Part shown: positions 11,534-22,680 of the stretch, one piece after another | Layout of the letters: the number at the start of each line of letters is the position of its first letter | Position numbering within the stretch: the stretch's first letter is position 1 | Made by a program: the position numbers and the translations under genes | The notes under the pieces: model-generated | Seen by the model: only the letters and a program-made list of their open reading frames with translations | Told to the model about the DNA's origin: nothing | The model's database searches: none | NCBI RefSeq assembly: GCF_001642475.1 | Contig: NW_019174047.1 | Coordinates: 1 to 64,000 of the forward strand | Direction of reading: 5' to 3' | From: Fonsecaea monophora | Taxonomy: Eukaryota; Ascomycota; Eurotiomycetes; Chaetothyriales; Herpotrichiellaceae | Length of the DNA: 64,000 nucleotides

Positions 11534-12371
11534 TCAATGCTGCATGGCAGCGTCCTCGTCTCTGCCCACATCCCCGATCTTTCGCTTCGAGCCCGTAGCT
11601 GTCTGAATCGGCTCTTCGCTGCCATCGTCAAAATATTCCGACACTTCCCACTCCACCCGAGTCAAACCGTCATTGCTGATTCCAACTCCGCGTCTTGTGT
11701 TTTGCGTTCGGCCCAGTCGGCTTCCCGCCAGCATCTCTTCAAACCAAGTTAGCCCTCCTGTTCGACCACTTCGATGTGTCCGAGTCAGTGGTTGGTTCTC
11801 TCGCGGAGTAACAGCACCTTGCGCCATATCCTCATCGCCCTGCTGCAGCGCCCCGGACATTGTGAATTGTTGCCCATCATCTGCGGGTGTTTCTGTTTCT
11901 ACATCCTCGGGCAACAGGTCCAAGTCTTGTAGTGCGCGCAGGTCCTCGCTCAACAAACTTCCTAAAGTGATATTCATGTACTCTGCCTCTTCTGGCGGTT
12001 GTTCAGTCCAGTAGGACAGGTGCGTGCCGCAATAGCCGCAGAACACCCGCTGAGAGTGTGGTGTATGCAAGGGTGTAAAGGTTCTTCGAATAGAGGCATG
12101 GGTTTCGTCAGGGAAGAATGACTGTGTGGTTGATGAGTACCAGGACAACGGAACCCGGAGCCACGCCGTTAGCGGGGTTGCTTGACTTCGTCCTGACGGA
12201 GACATCGAAATTAGAGTGGTGGATACGAATTGGGGTCGGAGTGAACTTACTGCTTTGGCTGCTATCGTCAAAGTAAATCAGCGCTTGTTCTGTAGCATCG
12301 GGCGGAGCTGTGATATAGTAGTGATTGCGGCCGCAGTTGCAGGCACCCTGGAGGGGTCGGATTCTGCTCAT
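11534..12371 (-). CDS. GFA (glutathione-dependent formaldehyde-activating)/CENP-V domain protein
   Basis: Two exons (12371-12251 and 12192-11534, 58-nt intron) give 259 residues. The Mss4-like zinc fold of the GFA family is visible: CNC at residues 11-13 and FCGYCG with Cys 92 and 95 supply zinc ligands, and the ATPLTAWLRVP segment between them is typical. The catalytic glutathione-linked activity named for the family is established only for a few members, so for this protein it is an annotation by fold. Residues beyond about 115 form an acidic, low-complexity tail without a recognised domain. The gene is transcribed divergently from the bHLH factor. Family sure; function unknown. Confidence 0.85.
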
Positions 12372-12910
12372 ACTTCGTATGATCCCGCTACGCAGAAGTT
12401 GCTAGGTAAATGAGAGGTGTCTTGGACTGGGGCAATGAAAAAGATAATGAAGCTCAAGATATAGCACCCCTCTCCGTAGAACAGATGGAAGAATGGTCAC
12501 CAGAATACTGCGGCCGATCTGGAAAAGAACGGAAAGGAAATGCCATCAGAGTTCCAGAACATGCGCGGATTTTGCTAGCTGCAGGTGGGGTTATCTCCGT
12601 TCGCTCACCCTAGACCCAAAACGGAAATGGCGAGCCAAATCACCAACGACTGGTCAATGCCGTGAGAAAACCGAAGACTATTTCTGCCTTCAGCTCCTTC
12701 GCCTTGGACTTTGCCGGCGGATATATCAATCGTCCATCAATACCTCCTTGCCATCTATCAACAGCAGGGTCTCGCTGCCCACAATGTCGAGGGGCAGCTG
12801 AGACTTGTTGGCAGGTCACCAACCCAGGGTTACCCAGAAAGGGGTTCCTGCCATTCGTTTGTTCTTTTTCTTTCTCTCAATCCATCTTCAACGAAATCCG
12901 TCCCATCATC
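12372..12910. promoter_or_regulatory. Divergent promoter region, GFA gene / bHLH gene
   Basis: A 540-base spacer between two start codons on opposite strands. The stretch next to the bHLH ATG is pyrimidine-rich (TTCTTTTTCTTTCTCTC at about 12864-12880), as in many fungal 5' leaders. No coding frame is supported. Confidence 0.4.
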
Positions 12911-13405
12911 ATGTCAAAAGAAGAGGGGAGCGAGTCAAATACATCGTCTCGAGAATCTACTCCGGCTTCTGACACCCAGCCAAACACTTCCAAGTCCGGC
13001 TCAGCAAAAAAGGCGAACAAGGTTTCGAAGCCTCGTCTGACAGCATCGCAGAAGAACTTCAACCACAAAGATGCCGAGAACAAGCGACGCACAGCCATCC
13101 GCGAACGCTTTACCGAACTCTCACAACTCGTCCCGGGAGCTCTGGGCCATGAAAGGAGCGAGCAAATCATGCTGGGGAAAACCACTGAATTTTTGAGAAG
13201 CATGATCCTGGAACAACGTAGACTCGAAGAGCAGGCTCAAAAACAAGGCATCGCGATTGAGGACGGTGAGAGGCTGAGGGAGGATGATTTTGGTGGTCCG
13301 AAGTGGAGGGCAAGAAACATGGAGCAGTACGAGGCCGGTAAGCAGAAGAAAGAAGCTGGCGACTCCCAGCAGGCAAACTATCAAGGAGAAGATGAGAATG
13401 ACTAG
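12911..13405 (+). CDS. bHLH transcription factor (INO4-like size and layout)
   Basis: Single-exon gene of 164 residues from the ATG at 12911. After a Ser/Thr/Lys-rich N-terminus, the basic region NHKDAENKRRTAIRERF carries the H-E-R residues that contact E-box DNA. Helix 1 (FTELSQLVPG), a short loop and helix 2 (LGKTTEFLRSMILEQRR) follow, then a Lys/Glu-rich tail predicted to be a coil. Size and domain position recall yeast Ino4, the partner of Ino2 in phospholipid gene control, but that is a resemblance only. Small bHLH proteins of this kind bind as dimers in the nucleus. Frames further upstream continue open, but the pyrimidine leader and the start context favour the ATG at 12911. Confidence 0.85.
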   Translation: MSKEEGSESNTSSRESTPASDTQPNTSKSGSAKKANKVSKPRLTASQKNFNHKDAENKRRTAIRERFTELSQLVPGALGHERSEQIMLGKTTEFLRSMILEQRRLEEQAQKQGIAIEDGERLREDDFGGPKWRARNMEQYEAGKQKKEAGDSQQANYQGEDEND

Positions 13406-13744
13406 CACAAGCCTCATTCTTGACCGCTGAGGATGCAACGAAAATGAAATTCTCGTCGACCCCACCTATCTCGAATCCTCATCCAAGGCCAGTAGTAATT
13501 CATGGAGGCCGAAGAAGGCATGGGCTTCCAGTTGGTGTTATTGGATAAAAGCGAGAGGTTTCAATAAGGGAAGAATTGTGATTACCATTTCAATCACACG
13601 GAGGCAAGGCACTTCACTCAGTAGGAAACCATCTTAGGCTGCCGCACCCCCTCCAAACAACGGGACGACCTTCACTATCATGAGATTTACATTTTCAGAA
13701 CCAGTTTGCGTCTACATGGCCTAAGGACCTTTTATTCTTAGGTC

Positions 13745-16700
13745 ATGTCTCTGAGAAGTGACCGGCGCCCGTGCAACAAGGACAACATCGTTGTCTCGAG
13801 AATGCCAACGGGCCTTCGAACTCGAGACACCCCAACGCCTGGTCGTCGCTCTGTCGCTCCATCTTCGCCACATTCTTGCCCTCCTCAACTCGTCCCATTG
13901 AAACCGAGGTTGAGATCAGCACATTCGAATGTATCGCCTGTGACCCCAAATACTCTGGATGGTGAACCGCGGAAGAGATCTTGGGTTAATAGCGCCTCTA
14001 AACATTTGGGTTTGTCGAAACTGCGACTTGAGTCGAGCTTTTCACGGGAAAGGGTCATGAGCGCGAATCCTACCCCCGCGACTGGGGCGTCATCAACAAA
14101 AAGACTTCACGTAATTAGGGTAGCGAACTGTCTCCTCCGTTGAAATGCTAATATACAGCATAGGCACACGCGCACAACTTGTCCGGGAGTTCTCGCTCAC
14201 CTGTTCCCGCTCCTCTGAGCCAACCATGCCATCAAAGTCCTCCAGAAAAACCACTCCCGAGCCTTCCTGTTGCAACTGTCAAGTCCAAATCACCTGTTCG
14301 TAGGTCACTTATCGACTGTACTGAAAGACCTCTTCGTCGATCTCTGACCCCTCCTGGGGGCGGACTTCCGCAACAAGAAGATTGGCCTGCGATTGAACCA
14401 ACCAAGGCTGGCACAATTCCATCGGGGTCAAGCCAGTCTCGTATCAAACCAAGTCTGAGCGACAGTCTGTATGAAGGCATGCGGACACTGGATTTGCAGG
14501 ACGACAAGGGGAAGATTGGTCAAGCAGAATACAACGTCAAATTCGAAGGGAATGTTGCTGCCACCAGCGATCTCGAAGCGATGTCAGATGGTATTCGAGA
14601 GACCGATGCCCCAGTCACGGCTGACGGTATTGGTCGTCCTCTCTCATCAAGCCAGCTACCAAAACCTCGTGAATCTCTGCTTCGGTCATTGTCTCGCCAT
14701 GTCGACTCCCCTGTACCCCGTCAAAACAAGACCTCAGCCCTGAGACTTCATCAGGCAAAAACGATCGCAGCATCCGTTGCAAAGAAGCCAGAAAGTAGTA
14801 CTCATGTTCCTTCTGATTCTGAGAGGGCTGAATCTGCCTCTTTTTCACGTTCCAAGCAGTCTTTTCCTGGAGGCCCGATCCGTACAAATTCTCGTGGTCG
14901 TTACGGGGTCACAGGGCGAGGCTCCCCATACACCATACCTTCCCGCTCAAAGTCGGTTCAAAAGTCAGCGACAAGAGCTGGGACATGCACTGAGCGAAGA
15001 AAATTTCGCAGTCCAGCCACCAGTCAAGGTCTCGATCTTGCCCAGCATGGAGCCACACATCAGCAGCCTTCAGCGAGAGAAATGAGTCGCAAGAGTTCCC
15101 TTCCTTTGCCGACTCGACTTACACGTCCATCATTGGACGAAAGCATCGAAGGGATCCTGCGCCAAACCGCTCCTTCAGAGCCGTTCATGAATTCCATGGC
15201 AGGCAAACATCCCGTGGCGGATGACGTCCCAAGTCATCTTGTGAAAGTATTTGCCATCAATGGAGTCAACCAGAACAACGATCTTTCTCGAGCTACCCCT
15301 AAAGATCAAGGCAAACTTATGGACGTCAAAGAAGTGTTATCCACAACGGCTCCTCGCGATGACGAGTCCTTCGTTGATAGTGATGGGGAGTCAGGAGTCA
15401 GCATCCATGGCTACGATTCTTTTGGAGGCTATCGAGTCCGACGTATTCTGAATGGGTCTAGGATGGGTCCGACTCTTCGCATCACAGACTCTGCAAGTCG
15501 AGTGCTGCTGGGCCAAGACGACAAAAACACATTGAACAAGAGAAGTCCCAAGTCTGCTTTGAGACACAAGGGAAGCGCTCCTGATATTGGCTCTCCACGC
15601 ATGGCAAAAGACCAGATCAGACGATCCAGCGCCATCTTCGGCCGCTCGATGTCTCTTGTGAGAAACCTCGCAGATCGGCCCTCAAACCAGCTGAAACATG
15701 CAGACCAAGACGAGACTCGGAATCTCATTGGTGAGGATAGCTCTGTGGACACCGTTGTGCGAGCAGAGCTACCTGGTAATAACATCGATACTGAACATGG
15801 CTTGCTCCTAGGCTCCCACATGGACCTCAGTGGCACAGAAGGGAACAAGCAGGCCGTTGTTTCCCAGACAACTCCAACCTCTATTCAGAGTGACTGGCCC
15901 TGCAAAGACTTTGCAAGTTTCGAACCGCGCTCTGGCCATGATGCTATTGCCGCGAAACAGAAGGAAAACACCTCCAGCAGTGCGACTGGTGGACTCGTCA
16001 CGAAACGTCCTACACCCAGCTCATTGTCCCGGCCACCTACCATTGTCTTGCGTACCGCCCCGAATAAAGAAACAGCACCTTTCTTATTCCAGGACCTTGG
16101 ACAAGAGCAAGCCAAACAGGAGAAACTCGTCAACGATCTCGCGAAAGCGACACATGACGAGGCGGCAATAATTTCGGGGCCTCAAAGTACTACCCCTTTT
16201 CCACCACGTACTTCGTCACGGAAGCCCAAACCACCTCCAATCATTGTCTCTCCACCTGAGCGTCACCTTCCTGCAATCAGCTTCCTCCCGCAGCGAGCAC
16301 CAAAAGCATACGCGGTTAGCCAGGATAACATTAAAAAGCCACGCAATGTAAAGACCTTTTCGCAGAGCATCTCTCCCCGCACTGACTCCGTCAAGGGACG
16401 GAAGATATCACACGTGCTAGCACATAGTCCCTCGAGTTCCAGCAAGAAGAAAGTCATCTCCAATATTCGAGGTCTGTTCCACAAGAGGTCGGTGGAATCG
16501 AATAAAGCAACAACGGCTGTCGTTGAGACCACCACCGTGTCGGAAGAGGTGACCTCGCAGCCAGGTAGGCCAGCTGGTGCGCCCGGATCTCTACGACGCA
16601 AACCAGTTCCAGCTTCAACGTCAGCAGATGCGGATGATAAGAGGGCGAGTCCACCACTTCAAGTGAATGCTAGCGGCAGGGGGCAACCAGGACAAGTTAG

Positions 16701-17271
16701 CCCGAAGTTGACTCAATCTGGCCTACCGAATTCCGACTATCCACGCTTCCCTTACGGAAACCAGGCGACAGAACCACGCCTTGAGCTCGGTCGCACGGAC
16801 TCAAGAGCACCGAAGCGGAAGAATCCGTTGATTAGCCCGACTACCCCTTTCACGGCAAACCTCAACACATCAATGTATCCAAGTTCGCCTCTCCCAAGCA
16901 GTGCAGTTGCCGCTAACCCAACGATAAACAAGATGGTCTCTCCCACCCTTCACGCCCATCCACAAGCACGATCGCCAGCAACTTTATCGCCAACCATTCC
17001 ACAGACACTAGCTGCCACGACAAGCATGACCCACTCTCTCCTAGATCTCGCGCGCACCTCGGCTGACCCTAACCGCAAGGCACACCTTATCCAACTCTCA
17101 AAGTGCATGGTTGAAGTCGTTGGCTCTGCCAGAGACGCGGAAAAGGCAATGGAGAAGGCCAGGATGGAGGCGAGCCACGCGGAGTGTGCATGGTTGAAAT
17201 GTTTGAAGGAGATTGGACAGGTGGAAGGTCTGGTTAGGGGTCTGATTGAGCCCGAGACAATGAGGAAGTGA
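13745..17271 (+). CDS. Large disordered protein of unknown function with helical C-terminus
   Basis: Two exons (13745-14110 and 14164-17271) give about 1157 residues; the 53-nt intron uses acceptor ATAG at 14160-14163 because the closer CAG would put stops in frame. Translation could also start at the ATG at 13802. Most of the protein is Ser/Pro/Arg/Lys-rich and disordered, with many SP and RS dipeptides that look like kinase sites. The last 80 residues differ: a predicted helical unit (SLLDLARTSADPNRKAHLI, then KCMVEVVGSARDAEKAMEKA) followed by Trp-Leu-Lys and a Leu-rich end. Such a conserved helical tail on a long disordered chain suggests a scaffold or cytoskeletal/cell-cortex protein, but this is inference. 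No enzyme motif is seen. Confidence 0.8.
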
Positions 17272-18043
17272 AGTGGCTAGGGTTCAGCGAAAGGGGACGA
17301 CATGGACGGCCAAAGGAGTCAGTCAATTGCGTGCGCTCTGGCCATATCAAGAATCGGAATACACGTTAAAGGAGCTAACCGCAACCAAGCAGCGACGGGG
17401 ATTTTGTCGCCCTTTTCCTTATTGAAGTGTCTGCTTCTACTGAGTCCAAGCGAAAAGAAAACACCGAGAGAAATGTTTCCCTTGTTGTTGGAAACCCTAC
17501 TACATTCTTACTGCCAGGATATCTACGAAACCTACTGTGGCCGGTGATGGTGAAACAAGGAGCTGGTTCGAGGTCCGCGGAAGGTATGTACCTGTATTTC
17601 AGATGGGCTACGAGCTGGACTGTTCAGATCATGATACGACTTGTGGGACTGCGCAAGGCTTGAGATGCTTTTGAAAGAGAGAAAATGTGTTCACATTGAT
17701 TAACTAGTGTTTGCCTCAAATTATGATGGTTTGAAAAGAAGAACAGGTTGATGAGACTATTCCATTCTCGTAGATTCCCTTTCTCTTCTCTGCGAACGTT
17801 CTGTATCCAACAAAAAGAACATAAGGAAAAGAACGCCCATGTTTGTATATCCCAATTTGTCCAGCCTTGTCTTGCCGTTGATGCTATCCTCCTGCCCTTC
17901 AAAACAGACCGTGATCACCAATTATCTACTTCTGACCACCTCGAACGCCGCCAGTATGTCCTTCTCGACATGCATAATCCTATTGGTCTGCTGCTCCATT
18001 GTGATTCTCCACATTACCCGCCACTGTTAAAGGTCACAGTATA
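17272..18043. other. Convergent intergenic region
   Basis: Gap between the 3' ends of two large genes, so it should hold both terminators. AT-richer than its surroundings; no gene, repeat or structured RNA recognised. Confidence 0.4.
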
Positions 18044-21000
18044 TTAAAGAACCTTGGAACGACTGATCCTCGAGGATGGCGTGCGTTCTGACTGCGGCGT
18101 GCTTAGTGTTTCAGCCCTGGCGAAGCCCATCTGCTCGCTGAAAAGGCTCGCGACCATGGCAAAGTCTGGATGGTCCGGTGGGATGGGTATTCGCGTCGTG
18201 TCCGTAACTCCTCTCAAGGCTTCGGGAAGGTCTTCAACGAAGGACTCCGAAGGGGTAACAGAGGTGAAAGAAACTCCTTTTAACGGCGGATCTCCCGCAT
18301 TGGTGGGTTGCGTTGTCGTTGTCGTCGCCCAGTCCGTTACAACAGATGTGACCGTGACGGTGCTTGCAGATGGCACGACGAGTTGCGATACGTACGCCGA
18401 AGCGTCTCGAAGAGCACTTCGCCAGTTCGCCGCGGCAGACAGGGCACGAGTGGCACGCAGTTGAATGCCTGTCCCCAGATCTCTCGACCGGTCTCCCAAG
18501 TGGAGACTCTCAATTGTACTCCTAATCCACGGGGCTGCGAGAGCGCTGATGCCAGCTATGCTGCCGGAAAACAACAGCCATTCGAGAAACTCGCGCTGCG
18601 TAACAGTGCTCCAGACCGCTAGGGCTGCGTCCTCGAGGGAACACGAGATGTACTTCTCCCGCCGGGCTTCGGCGACAGCTTCAGCCAGGGTCTGAGCCGG
18701 TGGTTGGGCTTCTGGATAGGGGAAAAGCGAGGCCTCCTGAGCAGCCATCCATTCGCAGTAGATGTTGGAGGGAGCCACTCTCGAGTAGACGGTGACGAAT
18801 GCGCCGCTTTTGGGGTCGGCCCGTTCAGCTCTCTCGTCTTCTTGCGGACGACGTCCGTATCTCTTCTCCCGAATTTCTCGAATTTTGGTCTTGAGGACCA
18901 TGGTCGACCATTCCGTCCCTGGAATCGATGCTAGGTCTGCAACGGCATCCCGTGCGGCATCCGTCTCTTGCAGGTCGTACGGGTACAGATTGAAGAGTCG
19001 CTGTTCGGCTTCTTCCCGGGTGAGCTCTTGCCCTGCTGCTCGCGCCGCCTCCTGTGCTTGTTCGAGTTCGAGAACATCGAGGCCATGCGGTACCACAGCT
19101 TCGACTCGTCCAAAGCAGGTCATCTTGATTTTCAACTGATCACTTGTCGGAAGAGACTGAGCTTTTTGCGCGTTCAACCGGTAGGCATTGACGCAGATAT
19201 TTCTATCCACATCTTCTCGATTCAATCTCGTGCCCTTGGGCACGTGGGGTGCGATGCGCACGACTACGCCGTTGACACCTGCGAAGCGAATGCAGAGATG
19301 CAGACTGCCCGCCATCTTGATCAACTCGACAAGCTCGAGCCATATCCCAAACCGCATCTCGGCTCCTTCGTCCCTTACTCTCGACGACTGTCTCCATTTC
19401 GGCACGAGAGGGTCAAAGAACGGAGGCGGGAGGAGTGGCTCCAAAACGAGCAGCAGATTGGTAGCCATCTTCCGAGCGGCAATCTCTAGGTTGTCTATAT
19501 GCTCGTAATTGTTGGGAAATTCTGCGCTTGGGAAATAGGTCTCGCCGATCTTGAGTTCCTCCAAGCACTCTGCCTTCTTCTTGTTCCGCACAAAGGCATC
19601 GTAGTGGAGATACCTGCGGTCAATGTCTTCGAGTGCGCGAACCTTGTCGTCCGGGATGCTGAAAGCGGTGTGCTTGAAGATGCGCTGCTGGAACCACTCG
19701 CCAATAACGCCGTGTACGAGATGTCGTCGGTGTTCCCGTTTTGTGAAAAAGTTGCGCCAGCCGTACTCACACCCATCCGCGATCCTCTGGGTCATCAGCA
19801 TTAGTGACAAGTATTTCGTGGCCAACAGATGCATGGGCCACGCCTTCTCCTGTTCTGATGTAAGCCCGAAAGCGAAGTGATCACCGCAGAAACGCGAGAT
19901 CCTTTCTTGTAAGACCATGAAGAGCGCCCCAATCTCGTCAAGATCCAGCGACCTGGGTACCTTTTGGACGTCTGCAAATAGTTGCTCCGCCAGTACCACA
20001 GGGTCATTGGGATCCACAGCGCCTGGCTGGGAAGTTCTGCTTCGGGGTGTTGAGGGACTGACGACCGTAGGTGGTGCGGTTCGTTGACGCTTCGGTCGGG
20101 GTCCGGTGCTTCGCTGCGAAACCAGACTTGGGGAGTGCTGTGCAGGCCTGGGTGTGCGAGGAGGTTCCGAAGGTCCAGAGCTTGAGGAGGAGCTAGAAGT
20201 TGGAGACGATCTTTGGGTACGTCTCGCAGCACGCTCTCGCATATGGCGCTCATGGTTATCTCGATTGACTTTGAGATGGATCCGTTGGAGCGGATTGGGT
20301 GGTAGATCTCCGGGGACATCATCGTCAAGGTCTTCGTCGTCATCGTCCTCCGAATCTCCATCAGACTTATAGGCCTGATCGTCGAACGGTCTGGTCTTTC
20401 GTTTGCGCGCTCGGGATTTTCGTACTTGCGCCACATTGATTTCTTCCTCTTCACTGGAGGACTCGTCTTCGACTGCCACTGTTGACGTTGGTGCGATTTT
20501 CTCTGCTGATACGGCTGACAACTCGTCCTCTGAATCGTCCTCTTCTACATATGCCTGTTCGTCCAAAGGCTTTAGTTTCCTCTTGCCGGCCTTGGTTTTG
20601 TCATGCTTTCGAGTTGTCATTACTATCGCCGGGGGAGGACTTGAGACGAGAGATCCAATCTGGCCTCTCGGAGACTTGCTTGTTTCGCCATCTTCTGGGT
20701 TTGTTGATGTCTCGGTGTTGTTAGGTGTGCCCTGTGATACAGCGCCTCCGGTTCCTTTACCATCTTTCTTGTCGGCATTTGGCGGTTCCTTTGTGTGTTT
20801 GATAGTCGCAGGCGTTTTCTTAGCTGGCGTGGCTTTGGGCTTGATCTTGGCTGAGGCAGCTTTGGCCGGAGTACTTCCCACCTGTGTCGAACTTGTTGCC
20901 ACATTCGGGGGCGCTGTGGTATTGTTGCGGCGAGCTGTTCTGGGATTTCTTGCGTTGCCGGTGGCCCCTTGGGTTGTAGCAGCAGAAGCGCTTGCAGCCG

Positions 21001-21091
21001 GAGTCGACGGCACTGCAGGCGTCCTTCTCATGGCTGATGGCCTTGTCATTCTCCGAGTTGGGGTTGTGGTCGGCTTTGCGCGTGGAGCCAT
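18044..21091 (-). CDS. Intronless 1015-residue protein of unknown function
   Basis: One uninterrupted frame from the ATG at 21091 to the stop at 18044. Residues 1 to about 350 are low-complexity: Thr/Pro/Ala/Lys-rich at first, with two similar blocks pairing a KRKxxPxDxQAY motif with an acidic D-S-E-D run, then a Ser-rich run and Pro-rich linkers; this looks like a nuclear protein with basic localisation signals. Residues from about 360 to 860 are globular and helical, rich in Trp, His and Phe, without a motif I can name. A short hydrophobic segment (FLEWLLFSGSIAGISAL) at about residues 850-870 might be membrane-associated or a buried helix. Lack of introns over 3 kb is uncommon in this window, but the coding statistics (long frame, coherent composition) leave no doubt that it is a gene. 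Confidence 0.85.
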   Translation of the reverse strand: MAPRAKPTTTPTRRMTRPSAMRRTPAVPSTPAASASAATTQGATGNARNPRTARRNNTTAPPNVATSSTQVGSTPAKAASAKIKPKATPAKKTPATIKHTKEPPNADKKDGKGTGGAVSQGTPNNTETSTNPEDGETSKSPRGQIGSLVSSPPPAIVMTTRKHDKTKAGKRKLKPLDEQAYVEEDDSEDELSAVSAEKIAPTSTVAVEDESSSEEEEINVAQVRKSRARKRKTRPFDDQAYKSDGDSEDDDDEDLDDDVPGDLPPNPLQRIHLKVNRDNHERHMRERAARRTQRSSPTSSSSSSSGPSEPPRTPRPAQHSPSLVSQRSTGPRPKRQRTAPPTVVSPSTPRSRTSQPGAVDPNDPVVLAEQLFADVQKVPRSLDLDEIGALFMVLQERISRFCGDHFAFGLTSEQEKAWPMHLLATKYLSLMLMTQRIADGCEYGWRNFFTKREHRRHLVHGVIGEWFQQRIFKHTAFSIPDDKVRALEDIDRRYLHYDAFVRNKKKAECLEELKIGETYFPSAEFPNNYEHIDNLEIAARKMATNLLLVLEPLLPPPFFDPLVPKWRQSSRVRDEGAEMRFGIWLELVELIKMAGSLHLCIRFAGVNGVVVRIAPHVPKGTRLNREDVDRNICVNAYRLNAQKAQSLPTSDQLKIKMTCFGRVEAVVPHGLDVLELEQAQEAARAAGQELTREEAEQRLFNLYPYDLQETDAARDAVADLASIPGTEWSTMVLKTKIREIREKRYGRRPQEDERAERADPKSGAFVTVYSRVAPSNIYCEWMAAQEASLFPYPEAQPPAQTLAEAVAEARREKYISCSLEDAALAVWSTVTQREFLEWLLFSGSIAGISALAAPWIRSTIESLHLGDRSRDLGTGIQLRATRALSAAANWRSALRDASAYVSQLVVPSASTVTVTSVVTDWATTTTTQPTNAGDPPLKGVSFTSVTPSESFVEDLPEALRGVTDTTRIPIPPDHPDFAMVASLFSEQMGFARAETLSTPQSERTPSSRISRSKVL

Positions 21092-21566
21092 GGTGGAGTC
21101 TCGAGCTCTGTAGCGTGATAATGGTGGACACCTTTCCTCAGTAATCTTTCAAGGGGAATGGACAAGTATCGGGTCATCAGAAACAAAAGAGGTCAAACGA
21201 GTTGGGTGGGAATATATGAGGGAGAAATGAGTATAAAGCATGCAACATGGCCGTTCCGGAAGCGGAAGCAAGAATCAGCACCGTTTTCATCCAAGATTTC
21301 ATTGTTATTTTATGAGAAGATTGTCACTGTAATTTCTGTCGCTTTGGTTCTCGGCTCGACCAAAGCCAGGGTGCGGCAGGGCATGCGACAACCCGAAGTC
21401 CGTTGCTGCAAACACATCCTTTGACAAAGAAGAGAGGCCTGTCGTCCAAAGGTCAGGTTCAATCAAAATCGCTTAGTCGCGACCTAGAGCTTTGACCCTG
21501 AAGTCTCGCTCCTGGAGCAACAGTCAGTGATAGGAGTTCAGCATCGCCAGTGTCCTACATGCCCCC

Positions 21567-22165
21567 TCACAGTGCTGCGATACACTCAATCTCAACCTGG
21601 CTGCTGTTAGCCTCAGCCCATGAATGGATCAGTTGGGGAGCATTACATCTGTCTTAAAAGGGAGCTCCTTGACGCAGACACAGGTCCGTGCTGGCTTTGG
21701 GTCCGGAATGAACTTGGCAACTATTTTGGGTCAGGCAGGAATGTTGAGACGAGGCTGGGGAACCACGCACAGGCCTCGTTCATGGCAGCATAATCCTCCA
21801 TGCTTGTCAAGTAGATGTTCATCTGCCCCTCGTCAGTGCTTCTCCCGGTACATAGTCTGGAAGCGGACACACCTTGAGAATCTGTTCGAGGCTGCTTCCG
21901 GCTTCTTCCAGGATGGCCTGGATGTTTTCGAGGGCTTGTTTCTATAGGCAATTGGTGTTAGTCAATGACTAGATGGCACCAGCAGCGCCTTGTCCACGAG
22001 GGTCCTGACCGTCCTGTCTGCAACGGACCCTTCTACTATCTTCATCGTAGAGGGAACGATGCCAATGTTTCCGCTGACAAAGATGGTACCATTGTGGATG
22101 GTAGCCTGAGAGAAGAGGTTGGACTTGAGGCCTTTGTCCGACGTTACCACTTGTTTGGGAGCCAT
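21567..22165 (-). CDS. RidA/YER057c/UK114-family enamine/imine deaminase
   Basis: Small trimeric protein that hydrolyses reactive 2-aminoacrylate and related imines made by PLP enzymes. Five exons (22165-22010, 21941-21873, 21822-21771, 21720-21647, 21596-21567) give 126 residues, the normal family length. Visible landmarks are the FVSGNIG loop, ADRTKQALENIQAILEEAGS across the first junction, the VxIYLTSMEDY-like strand in exon 3, the PARTCVCVKELP segment that holds the substrate-binding Arg, and the terminal VEIECIAAL on the last 30-nt exon. The first donor reads GTCAGG, a weak site, but only this choice restores the family pattern. Start at the ATG at 22165, 16 codons inside a longer open frame. 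No N-terminal mitochondrial signal is apparent, so it is likely cytosolic. Confidence 0.9.
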
Positions 22166-22680
22166 GTTGGGTGTAGACTTGAGTGTGAGTGAGAGAGGAA
22201 GACAGGAAGACAAGGGATCCGTTCACAATAAATCTAGAACAGAAAACGACAACAGAGAGAAAAGTCTAATCATCAATGGTATGATTGTTGAAGTTTGTGT
22301 TGCCTGCGCCCTACGATACGACGCCGGCATCGCAGCAGCAGCAGCGCAGCGCGTATAGAAATGCGAGAGACGGAGAATCGCGGCTGCCCCACCAAAACGG
22401 ACATTTCCTGCGCCATCCAAGTCTTGATTGACACTGTTGACCACTCACTCACGCTCTCACTGCTCCAGCACCACCATCACCGCCATCGTCGCCGACACCT
22501 TCCTCTCTCATCCATCATTCACTCATCTTGCTCATGAAGGGCCTCGACGTCTCTAACACAATCTTTCCGCGAATACACACAACGCCACCTGCCACGATTC
22601 CCCATCCACCTTTCCTCTCGCCCACCTCACCCTCCAAGCTCAATGTTCCATGCCACAAAGACAAACCACCAAAGACTCCT

